Shown here piece by piece: positions 33,949 through 42,094 of a DNA stretch of 64,000 nucleotides (within the stretch, counting starts at the first letter, position 1; every line of letters begins with the position of its first letter). The translations under genes and the position numbers were made by a program. The stretch covers positions 56,901 through 120,900 of the forward strand of contig JAFNEO010000037.1 of the NCBI GenBank assembly GCA_017886205.1. The letters run 5' to 3'. The stretch comes from Candidatus Aminicenantota bacterium. GTDB lineage: Bacteria; Acidobacteriota; Aminicenantia; Aminicenantales; UBA8522. The notes beneath the pieces were generated by a model, which worked only from the letters and a program-made list of their open reading frames with translations, had not been told where the DNA came from and searched no databases.

Positions 33949-35118
33949 TCATTGGACATAGAGAAGGAAACCCTTCAAGTACTCACTCTCGGGGTGATAG
34001 ACGTTGATCGGGTGGTCATAGGCCAGGCGATGCTTCTGAATGATACGCACTTCCCGGCCGGCTTCGGCCGCCGCCTGGAAGACGATCTGCTGGAAGAGGG
34101 ATTCGTCCACGAAATGGGAGCAGGATAGGGTCAACAGCAAGCCTTGCGGCTTGGTCTTTTGCAGGGCCAGCCGGTTGATGTCCTTGTAGCCGCGGCAAGC
34201 CGGGACGATGTCTGTTTTTTTCTTGGCAAAGGCCGGCGGATCGAGGATGATGAAGTCATAGGGAGGCATTTCTCTACGCAGGAATTCAAAGACGTCGGCG
34301 ACAACAAGACGGTTTTCTCCTTCAGAAAACCCGTTCAGGGAGAGGTTCTGCCTGGCCAGCGAGATGGCCGATTCAGAGGAATCAACCGAATCAACGGAGG
34401 CGGCTCCGCCGGCCAGGGCGGCGACCGAAAACCCTCCCGTGTAGCAGAAGCAGTTCAAGACCCTGCGGCCTTCCGCCAAGGACCGGACCAGCTTCCGCAT
34501 CTCTCTCAAGTCGAGATAGAATCCGGTCTTCTGCGAGCCTTGAATTTCAACAAGGAAGCGGAGTCCGTGTTCCTGGATCTCTATGCTTTCCACTTTCTCT
34601 CCGTACAGATGTCCTTCGAATTCCGGGAGGCCTTCCTCCCGCCGCGTCGGGAGGTTGGACTTTTCCTGGATGGAACGCGGCGAAAGGGCCCTGATCAAGT
34701 GGCCCAGGATCACGGGTTTGAGCTTCTCCATCCCCAGGGTAGCGATCTGGATGACCAGGACATCGCCGTAGCGGTCGACGACGAGCCCGGGCAGTCCATC
34801 CCCTTCCCCGTTGACCAGCCGCTGAGCGTTGCTCGCCGGCTCGACGAGATTTCTCCGCAGGGCAATAGCGTCGAGGAGTTTGTGTTCGACGGATTCTAGG
34901 GGGGGCGTCCTGTCAAAACTGAGCATCCGGCCGATGATGGCGCTTTTCCGGTTGAAATAAGCGCTGCCAAGGAATTCACCGTCGCTACTCATGACCGGCA
35001 GGATGTCCCCTTCCTCGAAGTCGGGAAGGCTCTGGACGGCTCCGGAAAAGATCCAGTGATGGCGCTGGCGGATGGGCTTGTCTCGATTTTTTTTCAGGAT
35101 GACGCTCCGCTCTTTCAT
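33949..35118 (-). CDS. rlmI: 23S rRNA (cytosine-C5)-methyltransferase, RlmI type
   Basis: 389 residues of the RlmI/YccW group. The N-terminal PUA domain (residues 1-75, KPIRQRHHWIFSGAV) is followed by an RlmI-like beta domain and a Rossmann methyltransferase domain (VLNCFCYTGGFSVAALAGGA as SAM motif I, then DSSESAISLARQNL, and FIILDPPAFAKKK as the catalytic motif IV). It should methylate one cytosine of 23S rRNA (C1962 in E. coli). The ATG overlaps the stop of the Nudix gene by ATGA, so translation is coupled. Confidence 0.92.
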   Translation of the reverse strand: MKERSVILKKNRDKPIRQRHHWIFSGAVQSLPDFEEGDILPVMSSDGEFLGSAYFNRKSAIIGRMLSFDRTPPLESVEHKLLDAIALRRNLVEPASNAQRLVNGEGDGLPGLVVDRYGDVLVIQIATLGMEKLKPVILGHLIRALSPRSIQEKSNLPTRREEGLPEFEGHLYGEKVESIEIQEHGLRFLVEIQGSQKTGFYLDLREMRKLVRSLAEGRRVLNCFCYTGGFSVAALAGGAASVDSVDSSESAISLARQNLSLNGFSEGENRLVVADVFEFLRREMPPYDFIILDPPAFAKKKTDIVPACRGYKDINRLALQKTKPQGLLLTLSCSHFVDESLFQQIVFQAAAEAGREVRIIQKHRLAYDHPINVYHPESEYLKGFLLYVQ

Positions 35119-35546
35119 GTCCCCTCCAGCGCATCCTTGGTCAGGAGTTTTTCCAGCAGAAGCTTGTCCGGCTCGGTCAGGGCGAATTGGCCGACCTCAG
35201 AGGGAGAGACCCAGCGGACCTCTTCGTGGTCCTGCAGGCGGAATGAGCCGGCCGGATGTGAGACTCTATAGGCGATAAGTTCGATCGCGAAACCCGGCGA
35301 GGAATAATACACGGAGCCGAGAGAGCGGCCCACCCGGGCTCGGATGCCGAGCTCCTCATAGAGTTCCCGGGCGAGGCACTCCTCGGGTGTTTCCCCCTGC
35401 TCCAGCTTGCCGCCAGGGAACTCCCAGAGTCCGGCAAAACGGTCTCCCTTTTTCCGCTTGGCGATCAGCCAGCGGCCGTTTTTTTCCAGGACGGCGGCCA
35501 GGACTCGGAGCGGAGGCGGCTGCTGCGGGGCCGATTTCTGAAGCAT
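35115..35546 (-). CDS. Nudix (MutT-like) NTP pyrophosphohydrolase
   Basis: 143 residues. The Nudix box reads GGKLEQGETPEEC then LARELYEELGI, with every consensus position (G-x5-E-x7-RELxEELG) filled. The surrounding VLEKNGRWLIAKRKKG and GLWEFPGG are typical of the MutT/CTP-pyrophosphohydrolase branch that removes oxidised nucleotides such as 8-oxo-dGTP. It is the first gene of a coupled pair with rlmI and diverges from glgA with a 113-base gap. Confidence 0.9.
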   Translation of the reverse strand: MLQKSAPQQPPPLRVLAAVLEKNGRWLIAKRKKGDRFAGLWEFPGGKLEQGETPEECLARELYEELGIRARVGRSLGSVYYSSPGFAIELIAYRVSHPAGSFRLQDHEEVRWVSPSEVGQFALTEPDKLLLEKLLTKDALEGT

Positions 35547-35641
35547 ATCGTTTTCCGGAAAATCCTGCCCCCTATCATATTTGCCTCCAATTTTTTTTCA
35601 AGTCTCCGCGCTCGGAAAGACCTGGATATTTTGGAGCTATG

Positions 35642-35650
35642 TGCTATAAT
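35642..35650 (+). promoter_or_regulatory. Extended -10 promoter of glgA, leaderless
   Basis: TGCTATAAT at 35642-35650 is a perfect extended -10 element. The ATG of glgA begins at 35660, ten bases after it, so transcription would start at or within three bases of the initiation codon. There is no Shine-Dalgarno between them and no good -35 hexamer. Confidence 0.65.
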
Positions 35651-35659
35651 ACGCGCCCC

Positions 35660-37108
35660 ATGAAAATCGCCATGTTCGCTTCCGAAGTGGTTCCTTTTGC
35701 CAAGACGGGCGGGCTGGCCGACGTCGCCGGCGCCCTTCCTAAGTTCCTCAGCCCACTCGGCCTCGAGCTCAGGGTGTTCCTGCCTCTCTACCGGGAGACG
35801 AAAAAGAAGAACCTCCCGCTCCGCCGGGTCATCGAGAGCCTCGAGATGGACTGGAACGGAGAAAAAGTGCCTTTCTCCGTCTGGGAGTCGAGGGAGGGCG
35901 CGCTCGGCTTCCTGATGATCGAGAGAGACGAATATTTCGACCGTGACTTCCTTTACGGGACGCCCCAAGGCGACTATCCCGACAACGGTGAACGCTTTGC
36001 CTTCTTCTCTAAAGCCGCCCTGGAAACGCTCAGACGCCTGAGTTTCCGTCCCGACGTGATCCATGCGCATGACTGGCAGGCGGCCATCGCCCTAGCCTTG
36101 CTGAGGTTCGTCTATGCCCAGGACCCTTTCTTCGCCTACACCCGCTCCCTATTCACGATCCATAACCTCGCCTACCAGGGATTGTTCGAAAAAGACGTGC
36201 TCGGCAGGATCGGCCTTCCGGACGACCTCTTCAACATGGGGGACCTGGAGTTCTACGGGAAAGTCAACTCCCTCAAGGGAGGGATACTCTATTCTACGGC
36301 CGTCAGCACCGTCAGCAAGCGCTACAGCCAGGAGATCCAGACGCCGGAGTTCGGCTACCGTCTGGACGGCCTCCTGAGGAAGCGGCGCGGCCGTCTCTTC
36401 GGAATCCTTAACGGCGTCGACTACGCCGACTGGAACCCGGCCACCGACAAGTTCATTATCCGGCCGTTCGACCCGACCTACCTGGATGGGAAAAAAGAGT
36501 GCAGGAGGGACCTGCTCCGGGCTTTCTCCTTGAACACGGTGAAGGAAGAAACCCCCGTCGTCGGCATGGTTTCTCGTCTGGCCGGCCAGAAGGGGTTTGA
36601 TATCGTCTGCGAGTCGTTAGAAGAGATTTTCAAGATGGGGGCTGTCCTTGTCGTGCTGGGGACGGGAGAAGACGTGTTTCAGAAGGCTTTAAGCGCTGCG
36701 CAGGAGGAGTATCCTGGCTCATTGGGGCTGAAGATCGCTTTCGATGAATCACTTTCTCATAAGATCTATGCCGGGAGCGATATGTTCCTCATCCCCTCCC
36801 GGTATGAGCCCTGCGGCCTGACCCAGATGTACAGCCTCCGCTACGGCACTGTTCCGGTGGTCAGGGCGACCGGCGGGCTGGACGATACGATCCAGGAGTA
36901 CGACCCCGTCCGGGGGACCGGAAACGGGTTCAAGTTCCAGGAGTACTCATCCGCCGCCCTTCTCTCGTCTCTGCGGAAGGCGATAGCCGTTCATCAGCAG
37001 AAAGAGCGCTGGCGGGCGCTCGTCCAAAAGGCCATGGCCTGTGATTTCTCCTGGGAGATGTCGGCCCGCGAATACCTCCGCCTCTACCAGAGACTTTCCA
37101 CCTTTTAG
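35660..37108 (+). CDS. glgA: Glycogen synthase (ADP-glucose type)
   Basis: 482 residues, a full-length GT5 enzyme that adds glucose from ADP-glucose to glycogen. The N-terminus MKIAMFASEVVPFAKTGGLA carries the KTGGL nucleotide-sugar motif at residues 15-19; GDYPDNGERF and HAHDWQA follow, and the C-terminal Rossmann domain has PSRYEPCGLTQM and the RATGGLDDT loop. The start is fixed by this conserved N-terminus; upstream codons in frame are not homologous to the family. It reads away from the minus-strand glycogen operon 3 kb to the right, where glgC lies. Confidence 0.97.
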   Translation: MKIAMFASEVVPFAKTGGLADVAGALPKFLSPLGLELRVFLPLYRETKKKNLPLRRVIESLEMDWNGEKVPFSVWESREGALGFLMIERDEYFDRDFLYGTPQGDYPDNGERFAFFSKAALETLRRLSFRPDVIHAHDWQAAIALALLRFVYAQDPFFAYTRSLFTIHNLAYQGLFEKDVLGRIGLPDDLFNMGDLEFYGKVNSLKGGILYSTAVSTVSKRYSQEIQTPEFGYRLDGLLRKRRGRLFGILNGVDYADWNPATDKFIIRPFDPTYLDGKKECRRDLLRAFSLNTVKEETPVVGMVSRLAGQKGFDIVCESLEEIFKMGAVLVVLGTGEDVFQKALSAAQEEYPGSLGLKIAFDESLSHKIYAGSDMFLIPSRYEPCGLTQMYSLRYGTVPVVRATGGLDDTIQEYDPVRGTGNGFKFQEYSSAALLSSLRKAIAVHQQKERWRALVQKAMACDFSWEMSAREYLRLYQRLSTF

Positions 37109-37249
37109 CCCGCCATAGGCATATCCGGCCTGGTTTCGCTCCCGGTCACGCACCTGACGCCGTTTCGCCGGTTCTCTTCATGGCGGCGGATTTTTTTCTT
37201 GCGCAAGCCCTGCTGGATGATTAGAGTAATAAAGAGGAAGGAGATAGGA

Positions 37250-38458
37250 ATGAGAGGATACCGTTCGCTGGAGTTGCGGGGCAGTCTAGACCGGCGCGAT
37301 TTCTTGAAAATGGGCGGCGCCGCGGGCATCGGGCTCTGGCTGGGGAATCGCTCCCTGAGCGCTCTGGCCCAACAACCCTCCGCTCCGCCCCCAAGGCCGA
37401 AAACCAATATCGAGGACGCGCTTAGAGTCCCCAAAACCAAATATTCTCTGCCCGGGCTTTTTCCCGGCAAGGTTGTCGAAGTCCAGGACGCCGGGGCCGT
37501 CAAGGACGACAAGCCTGTAGCCAAGGTCGTCTACCGCATGTTCCAGAAAGGACTGAGCGGTTTGACCAAGAAGGGCGGGCAGGACAGCTTCGGTTTGTTC
37601 TTCAGTAGGGATGATGTCGTCGGAATCAAGGTCAACCCGGTCGGTCCGGGGACGATCAGTACCCATCTCGAGGTCGTGGACGCCCTTATCGACTGGCTCG
37701 TCGCCGGCGGGCTCCGCCGCGGAAACATCATCATCTGGGACCGTTTCGATTATATGCTCAAAGACGCTGGATTCACGCCGGAGAGGTATCCAGGGGTAGG
37801 AATCGAGGGCCTCCAGACCATGGATGAGGCTGCTGCCATGGGCAAAACCCAGGATAACAGCCGCTGGCTGAGGCCTGACGGGATTCATGTCAGCGTCGAC
37901 AATTTCGACCAAGAGGCGTATTACTGGGCGGATGTCGAAGGGCCCAAAGACAACGCCTACCTCAACCAACATGTCTTTAACGGCAAATTCTCCTATTTCG
38001 GCAAGCTGCTGACGAAACGGTTGACCAAGATCATCAATCTCCCGGTGTTTAAAAACACGGGCAACGGGATCTCGATGGCCACCAAGAATCTCGGCTACGG
38101 GGCCGTGTGCAACACCAACAGGCTCCACGGGCCCTTGTTCTTTGACGTCAATACGGAAGTCATGGCCTTTCCCGCTGTCCGGGACAAGCTTGTCCTGAAT
38201 ATCACCGACGGACTCAGGGGCCAGTATGAAGGGGGCCCGGAGTACGAGGCCAAGTTCGCTTACTGGCTCAACACTCTCTATCTGTCCACCGACCCATTTG
38301 CCCTAGATATGGTCTGCCATCGCGCCATCGTGGCCAAACGGAAGAGCATGGGGATCAAGGTCAATGAACATCCCAAGTTTACGGAGTACCTTCGTTATGC
38401 CGAACGCCTCGGACTCGGCGTCGTCGACCCGGGAAAGGTTCAGCACGTCCTGATCTGA
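37250..38458 (+). CDS. Tat-exported DUF362 protein
   Basis: 402 residues. The start at 37250 follows AAGGAGATA and opens a twin-arginine signal (DRRDFLKMGGAAGIGLWLG). The mature protein shows the DUF362 core: VVGIKVNPVGPG, then GLRRGNIIIWDR, INLPVFKNTGNGISMATKN, and TDPFALDMVCHR. DUF362 proteins are of unknown biochemical function and sometimes carry an iron-sulfur centre; no ferredoxin motif is present here. A TTGCGC/TAGAGT promoter with 17-base spacing is possible at 37199-37227. Confidence 0.85.
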   Translation: MRGYRSLELRGSLDRRDFLKMGGAAGIGLWLGNRSLSALAQQPSAPPPRPKTNIEDALRVPKTKYSLPGLFPGKVVEVQDAGAVKDDKPVAKVVYRMFQKGLSGLTKKGGQDSFGLFFSRDDVVGIKVNPVGPGTISTHLEVVDALIDWLVAGGLRRGNIIIWDRFDYMLKDAGFTPERYPGVGIEGLQTMDEAAAMGKTQDNSRWLRPDGIHVSVDNFDQEAYYWADVEGPKDNAYLNQHVFNGKFSYFGKLLTKRLTKIINLPVFKNTGNGISMATKNLGYGAVCNTNRLHGPLFFDVNTEVMAFPAVRDKLVLNITDGLRGQYEGGPEYEAKFAYWLNTLYLSTDPFALDMVCHRAIVAKRKSMGIKVNEHPKFTEYLRYAERLGLGVVDPGKVQHVLI

Positions 38459-38487
38459 GGTCTCTTCCCAACAAAGGACGGAGAGAG

Positions 38488-39417
38488 ATGAAGAGGATTG
38501 TCGTTTTCGGACTCCTCCTCTGTTCTGCCCGGCTCCTTCCGGCTTTGCAGATGGCTGTTCTTCCCGCGAATCTCATCTCCGGCTGGGCAAGAGCTGGGCC
38601 GCCCGCAGAATTCCTGGGGCGAAACCTATTTAATTACATCGATGGAGGGGCCGAGATCTTCCTGGAATTCGGGTTCGATAGATTGCTCGTCCAAGACTAC
38701 AGAAAGGGAAATTCCGAGATCGTTCTGGAGCTCTATCAAATGGAGAGCCCGGAGTCGGCCCTGGGGATCTATCTCATGAAGTGCGGAGTCGAAACCCCGA
38801 TAGAAGGAGTCCCCGCCAGGAACTCAGGCGACAAGACCCAGTTTACGATCCTCAAAGGCCGCGCCTTCATCCATATCAATAATCCGGAGGGCAAAGAATC
38901 GCTTCTCCCGGTGATGGTCGACCTTGCCCGCGCCTTGCTGAAGTCCATTCCCCAAGGAGAACCGGTGAGGCTGCTCGATGAACTGCCGCTCGAAGGCAGG
39001 ATCCCCGGTTCCGAACGCCTGATCCGGGGGCCCTATGCTCTCCAGTCCATCTTCACCTTTGGAGAGGGTGATGTCTTCGAGCTCCAAGGGAAGATCTTTG
39101 CCGTGGCCGCTGATTATCGGGATCAAGACGGTGAGCCGTCCACCCGACTTATTATTTCCTATCCTGATGAGCTTCGGGCAGAAGCCGCCTTTCGAAACCT
39201 CCTGGACAACCTCGATCCCTATCTGAAAGTCATTGAAAAACGAGACCGGGCAGTTGTCTTTGAAGACTACCGTCAGAAAATCGGGACGGTCGAGAGGAAC
39301 GCGTCCAAGCTCGAGATCAGGCTCAACCTGATCGCCAGGCCGTCCGAGGCATTATCGTTTTGGCCTCAGATCTTGAGGAAGCCAGCGGCGGTTTCCGGCG
39401 GCACCGGGTTGATATAG
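38488..39417 (+). CDS. DUF6599-family exported protein
   Basis: 309 residues with a short signal (VVFGLLLCSARLLPALQ). The region FNYIDGGAEIFLEFGFDRLLV with SPESALGIYL is the signature of the DUF6599 family, often found near DUF362 proteins as here, 29 bases downstream. Role unknown. The last 52 bases run into the opposing galT-like gene in a tail-to-tail coding overlap, so the C-terminus (LRKPAAVSGGTGLI) may be an extension beyond the ancestral stop. Confidence 0.78.
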   Translation: MKRIVVFGLLLCSARLLPALQMAVLPANLISGWARAGPPAEFLGRNLFNYIDGGAEIFLEFGFDRLLVQDYRKGNSEIVLELYQMESPESALGIYLMKCGVETPIEGVPARNSGDKTQFTILKGRAFIHINNPEGKESLLPVMVDLARALLKSIPQGEPVRLLDELPLEGRIPGSERLIRGPYALQSIFTFGEGDVFELQGKIFAVAADYRDQDGEPSTRLIISYPDELRAEAAFRNLLDNLDPYLKVIEKRDRAVVFEDYRQKIGTVERNASKLEIRLNLIARPSEALSFWPQILRKPAAVSGGTGLI

Positions 39418-40385
39418 AAGCCGGTCCCCCATTCGAAACCCGCGACCCGAGTCAGCACCGGAATGATCTCCATATGCCAGTGATAGCTTTTTTCCAGGTT
39501 GACCCAGGCTTCATGCGGCAGGTTGGGGTTGGAAGCCTGATGGATGTAGAAGTTATAGGGCGGGTCGGCCAGGATATCCCTGAGCTTCCCGAGGACCGTC
39601 TGGATGGTCTGGGCCAATGACCGGAGCTCCGTCTTGGTCGACCTCGAAAACCAGGGAGAATGGCGCAGCGGGTAGATGCGCAGCTCAAACGGAAAGCGTG
39701 GGGCGAAAGGAGTGGCCACGCAGAAATGATCGTTTTGGAGCACAAGGCGCTGGCCGATCTGCGTCTCCTCGCGGATGATCCGGCAAAAGATGCACTCCCC
39801 ATATTGGCGGTGGAGCCGCTCGCAACTGTAGAGCTCTTCGTTGACCTGATTGGGGATGATCGGTGTGGCCACGATCTGGGAGTGGGGATGGCTGAGCGAA
39901 GCACCGGCCTCCCGGCCCTTATTCTTAAAGACATGGACATACTTGTACTGGTATTCCTCTTCTATGCTTTTCACCCTCTCCTTGTATGTGGCCAAGACAT
40001 CCTGGAGGTGCAAAACCGGGAGGTCGGGCAGCTCCTGGAGATGGGTGGGGGTTTCGATAATAACCTCGTGAACACCGACTCCGTCCATCCATTGAAAGAT
40101 GCCTTCATCATGTCGCTCCGGAGGGAGACCCCTGTTCAGGGCGGGAAACTTGTTGGGAACGGTCCGCACCCACCAGCCGGGCTGGTCCGGCCGGCTGCCG
40201 TGCTTCCGGAGCGACGCCACCTCGGGAGGTGTCTTCGATTCGTTTCCCTCACAAAACGGACAGAAGGCGGGGACTTCTTCCTTCTTTTCCAGCTGGGCCG
40301 GCCGGAAGTCATCCGGTCTCTTGCCCCTCTCCGAGGCCAGGATGACCCAACGACCGCTGATGATATCCTTGCGCAACTCGGACAT
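39366..40385 (-). CDS. galT: GalT-like hexose-1-phosphate nucleotidyltransferase
   Basis: 339 residues. Zinc-site cysteines FCPFC, a second CIFC pair, and the active-site H166-P-H168-S-Q motif (SHPHSQIVATP) mark the HIT-superfamily galactose-1-phosphate uridylyltransferase group. UDP-galactose exchange is the family default. However, the family also contains ADP-glucose:phosphate adenylyltransferases, and this gene ends an operon with glgC and GH57 enzymes, so an ADP-glucose-linked role is possible. The ATG lies three bases after the receiver gene stop. Confidence 0.85.
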   Translation of the reverse strand: MSELRKDIISGRWVILASERGKRPDDFRPAQLEKKEEVPAFCPFCEGNESKTPPEVASLRKHGSRPDQPGWWVRTVPNKFPALNRGLPPERHDEGIFQWMDGVGVHEVIIETPTHLQELPDLPVLHLQDVLATYKERVKSIEEEYQYKYVHVFKNKGREAGASLSHPHSQIVATPIIPNQVNEELYSCERLHRQYGECIFCRIIREETQIGQRLVLQNDHFCVATPFAPRFPFELRIYPLRHSPWFSRSTKTELRSLAQTIQTVLGKLRDILADPPYNFYIHQASNPNLPHEAWVNLEKSYHWHMEIIPVLTRVAGFEWGTGFYINPVPPETAAGFLKI

Positions 40386-40388
40386 GGT

Positions 40389-40742
40389 CTAACCGATCAA
40401 CTCCTTGATCTTGGATTTGAGTTCGTCCAGGGAAGCCGATTTGACGACGTAGGCATCGGCCGCCCAGGTCATGAAGTCGTGCTTGTAGCTCTGGTAGGCG
40501 GTGTTGATGATGATGGGAATGTCTTTGCGGAGCGCCATGATCTGAGTGATCAGCTCGATCCCATTCTTGGCCGGCATCCGGATGTCGGTGACGATCAGGT
40601 CAAAGTCCTGTTTCTTGATCTGCTCCAGCGCCGTGTCGGCATCCGCGACCGCCGTCACCTTGTAGCCCGCCTTGGTCAGCTCTTCCCTGTACAGGAGACA
40701 GAGGTTCCTTTCGTCCTCGACGATGAGCAGTCTTTTCTTCAT
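40389..40742 (-). CDS. Stand-alone receiver (CheY-like) response regulator
   Basis: 117 residues consisting only of a REC domain: acidic pair E9-D10, phospho-acceptor D53 in VTDIRMP, T81 and K101 all present. No output domain, so it acts by protein contact. Its ATG overlaps the stop of the sensor kinase as ATGA (40739-40742). It sits between the kinase and the GalT-like gene in the glycogen operon, which makes it the presumed partner of that kinase. Confidence 0.92.
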   Translation of the reverse strand: MKKRLLIVEDERNLCLLYREELTKAGYKVTAVADADTALEQIKKQDFDLIVTDIRMPAKNGIELITQIMALRKDIPIIINTAYQSYKHDFMTWAADAYVVKSASLDELKSKIKELIG

Positions 40743-42094
40743 GGCCTGGTCCTCCTTTCTCTGGGCTGGGTTTGGAAATATAGTTTGAACGTCGTTCCCT
40801 TGCCCTCGGCGCTCTTGACCTCGATCCGGCCGCCGCAGGCGTCCACAACCCTTTTCACATAGGCCAGGCCGAGCCCCATGCCCCGTTCCTTGGTCGAGAC
40901 GAACGAATCGAAAATCTTGTCTTTGACCGCCCCGGGGATCCCTTTGCCCGTGTCCTCCACCGCGATCACCGCCCATTCGGCGTTCTCCCGGTAGGCCCGC
41001 AAGTCGATGCGGCCCTCGTCTCCGACCGCGTCGACGGCATTGTCCAGCACGTTGCGGATGGCCTCTCCCACATGGGTGGGATCGCAGAGGATGACGCGGA
41101 GGCCCGCCTCGATCTCCATATCCAGGGTTATCCGACGGCCGGCGATCCGCGCCCGGACCGATTCCTGGACGAGGTTGAGCATGTCCTGGACGTCGACGGC
41201 GACCTTCTCCCGAACGTCGATCCGGAAGAACTGCGACAGCCGGAGAAGGATCTTCTCGAGTCGGCGGATCTCGCTGCGGATGATCTGGATGTTTCTCTTC
41301 TTTTTTTTCTCTCCTATCTGCGGGTCAAGGAGCTGGTCGGCGAAGCCTCCGATCATGACCAGAGGATTGCGGAGCTGGTGGGTGACGAACATGGCCATCT
41401 CTCCCATGGCCGCCACCTTCTTCATGTCGACGATCCTTTTCTGGAGCTTGGCGGTGTAGATGTAGTTGCCGGCGAAGAGCCCGCAGATCGAGGCCAGCTC
41501 GAGGTCCCGGATCCTGATGGGGAGCTTGGTGATGGCGTTGTCGAGGATGATCTCCCCCAGCACTTCTTTCTGGGACACCAGCGGGATGCAGAGGAACTCG
41601 TCCGCGCCGATGGTCTCCACGAAACGTCTGTCCACCCCGGGCTCGTTCCGGGCGTCCCGCACCAGGATCATCTGCCTGGCGGAGGCCGTCAGGGCGGGGA
41701 TGAGGGACTGCTCTCTGTACAATAGATAGCTCAATTTCTTCACGCGTTTAGTCAGGGTGTCGGTTTCGCTCGTCAAGAGCGACCGGTTGTGCTCGATGAT
41801 CTCCGGATAGCCTATCCCGGGTGTGGAAAGGACCCGCCAAATGGATTCGGCTTCCGCTGCCGAAGTCGGCCCCAGCCAGAATTCTCCTTTGAGGCTGTCT
41901 CCCTCCGTGAGAAAGAGCATGGCCCGGTTAAAGCCCAGGCCGGGGCCCGCGGTTAGGGCGGTCATTATGACGAGCAGGTTGTCCAGGAGCGAAAAGGGCT
42001 GAAAGAAGCTTTGGGCGATGATGGAGAAGAGCTGTAGCTCTTTGGACGCTTCCTGCGAAAATTCATGGAGGAAGAGGTTGTAGCGCTCGATCAC
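40739..42094 (-). CDS. GAF-domain sensor histidine kinase
   Basis: 451 residues without membrane segments, so it senses a cytoplasmic signal. The N-terminal 200 residues are a GAF domain. HisKA has the H-box MFVTHQLRNPLVMI; the ATPase domain follows with NVLDNAVDA (N-box), EDTGKGIP (G1), FVSTKERGMGLGL (F/G2). All catalytic boxes are intact. Start and stop overlap glgC and the receiver gene by four bases each, so kinase, receiver and glgC are translated together. Confidence 0.92.
   Translation of the reverse strand: MIERYNLFLHEFSQEASKELQLFSIIAQSFFQPFSLLDNLLVIMTALTAGPGLGFNRAMLFLTEGDSLKGEFWLGPTSAAEAESIWRVLSTPGIGYPEIIEHNRSLLTSETDTLTKRVKKLSYLLYREQSLIPALTASARQMILVRDARNEPGVDRRFVETIGADEFLCIPLVSQKEVLGEIILDNAITKLPIRIRDLELASICGLFAGNYIYTAKLQKRIVDMKKVAAMGEMAMFVTHQLRNPLVMIGGFADQLLDPQIGEKKKKRNIQIIRSEIRRLEKILLRLSQFFRIDVREKVAVDVQDMLNLVQESVRARIAGRRITLDMEIEAGLRVILCDPTHVGEAIRNVLDNAVDAVGDEGRIDLRAYRENAEWAVIAVEDTGKGIPGAVKDKIFDSFVSTKERGMGLGLAYVKRVVDACGGRIEVKSAEGKGTTFKLYFQTQPRERRTRP

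Noticed and set aside
35387..35659. Upstream in-frame extension of glgA
   Set aside because: It overlaps the Nudix gene antisense and the family N-terminus begins at MKIAMF.
39660..40862. 400-codon frame opposite GalT-like and receiver genes
   Set aside because: Antisense shadow without any recognisable domain.
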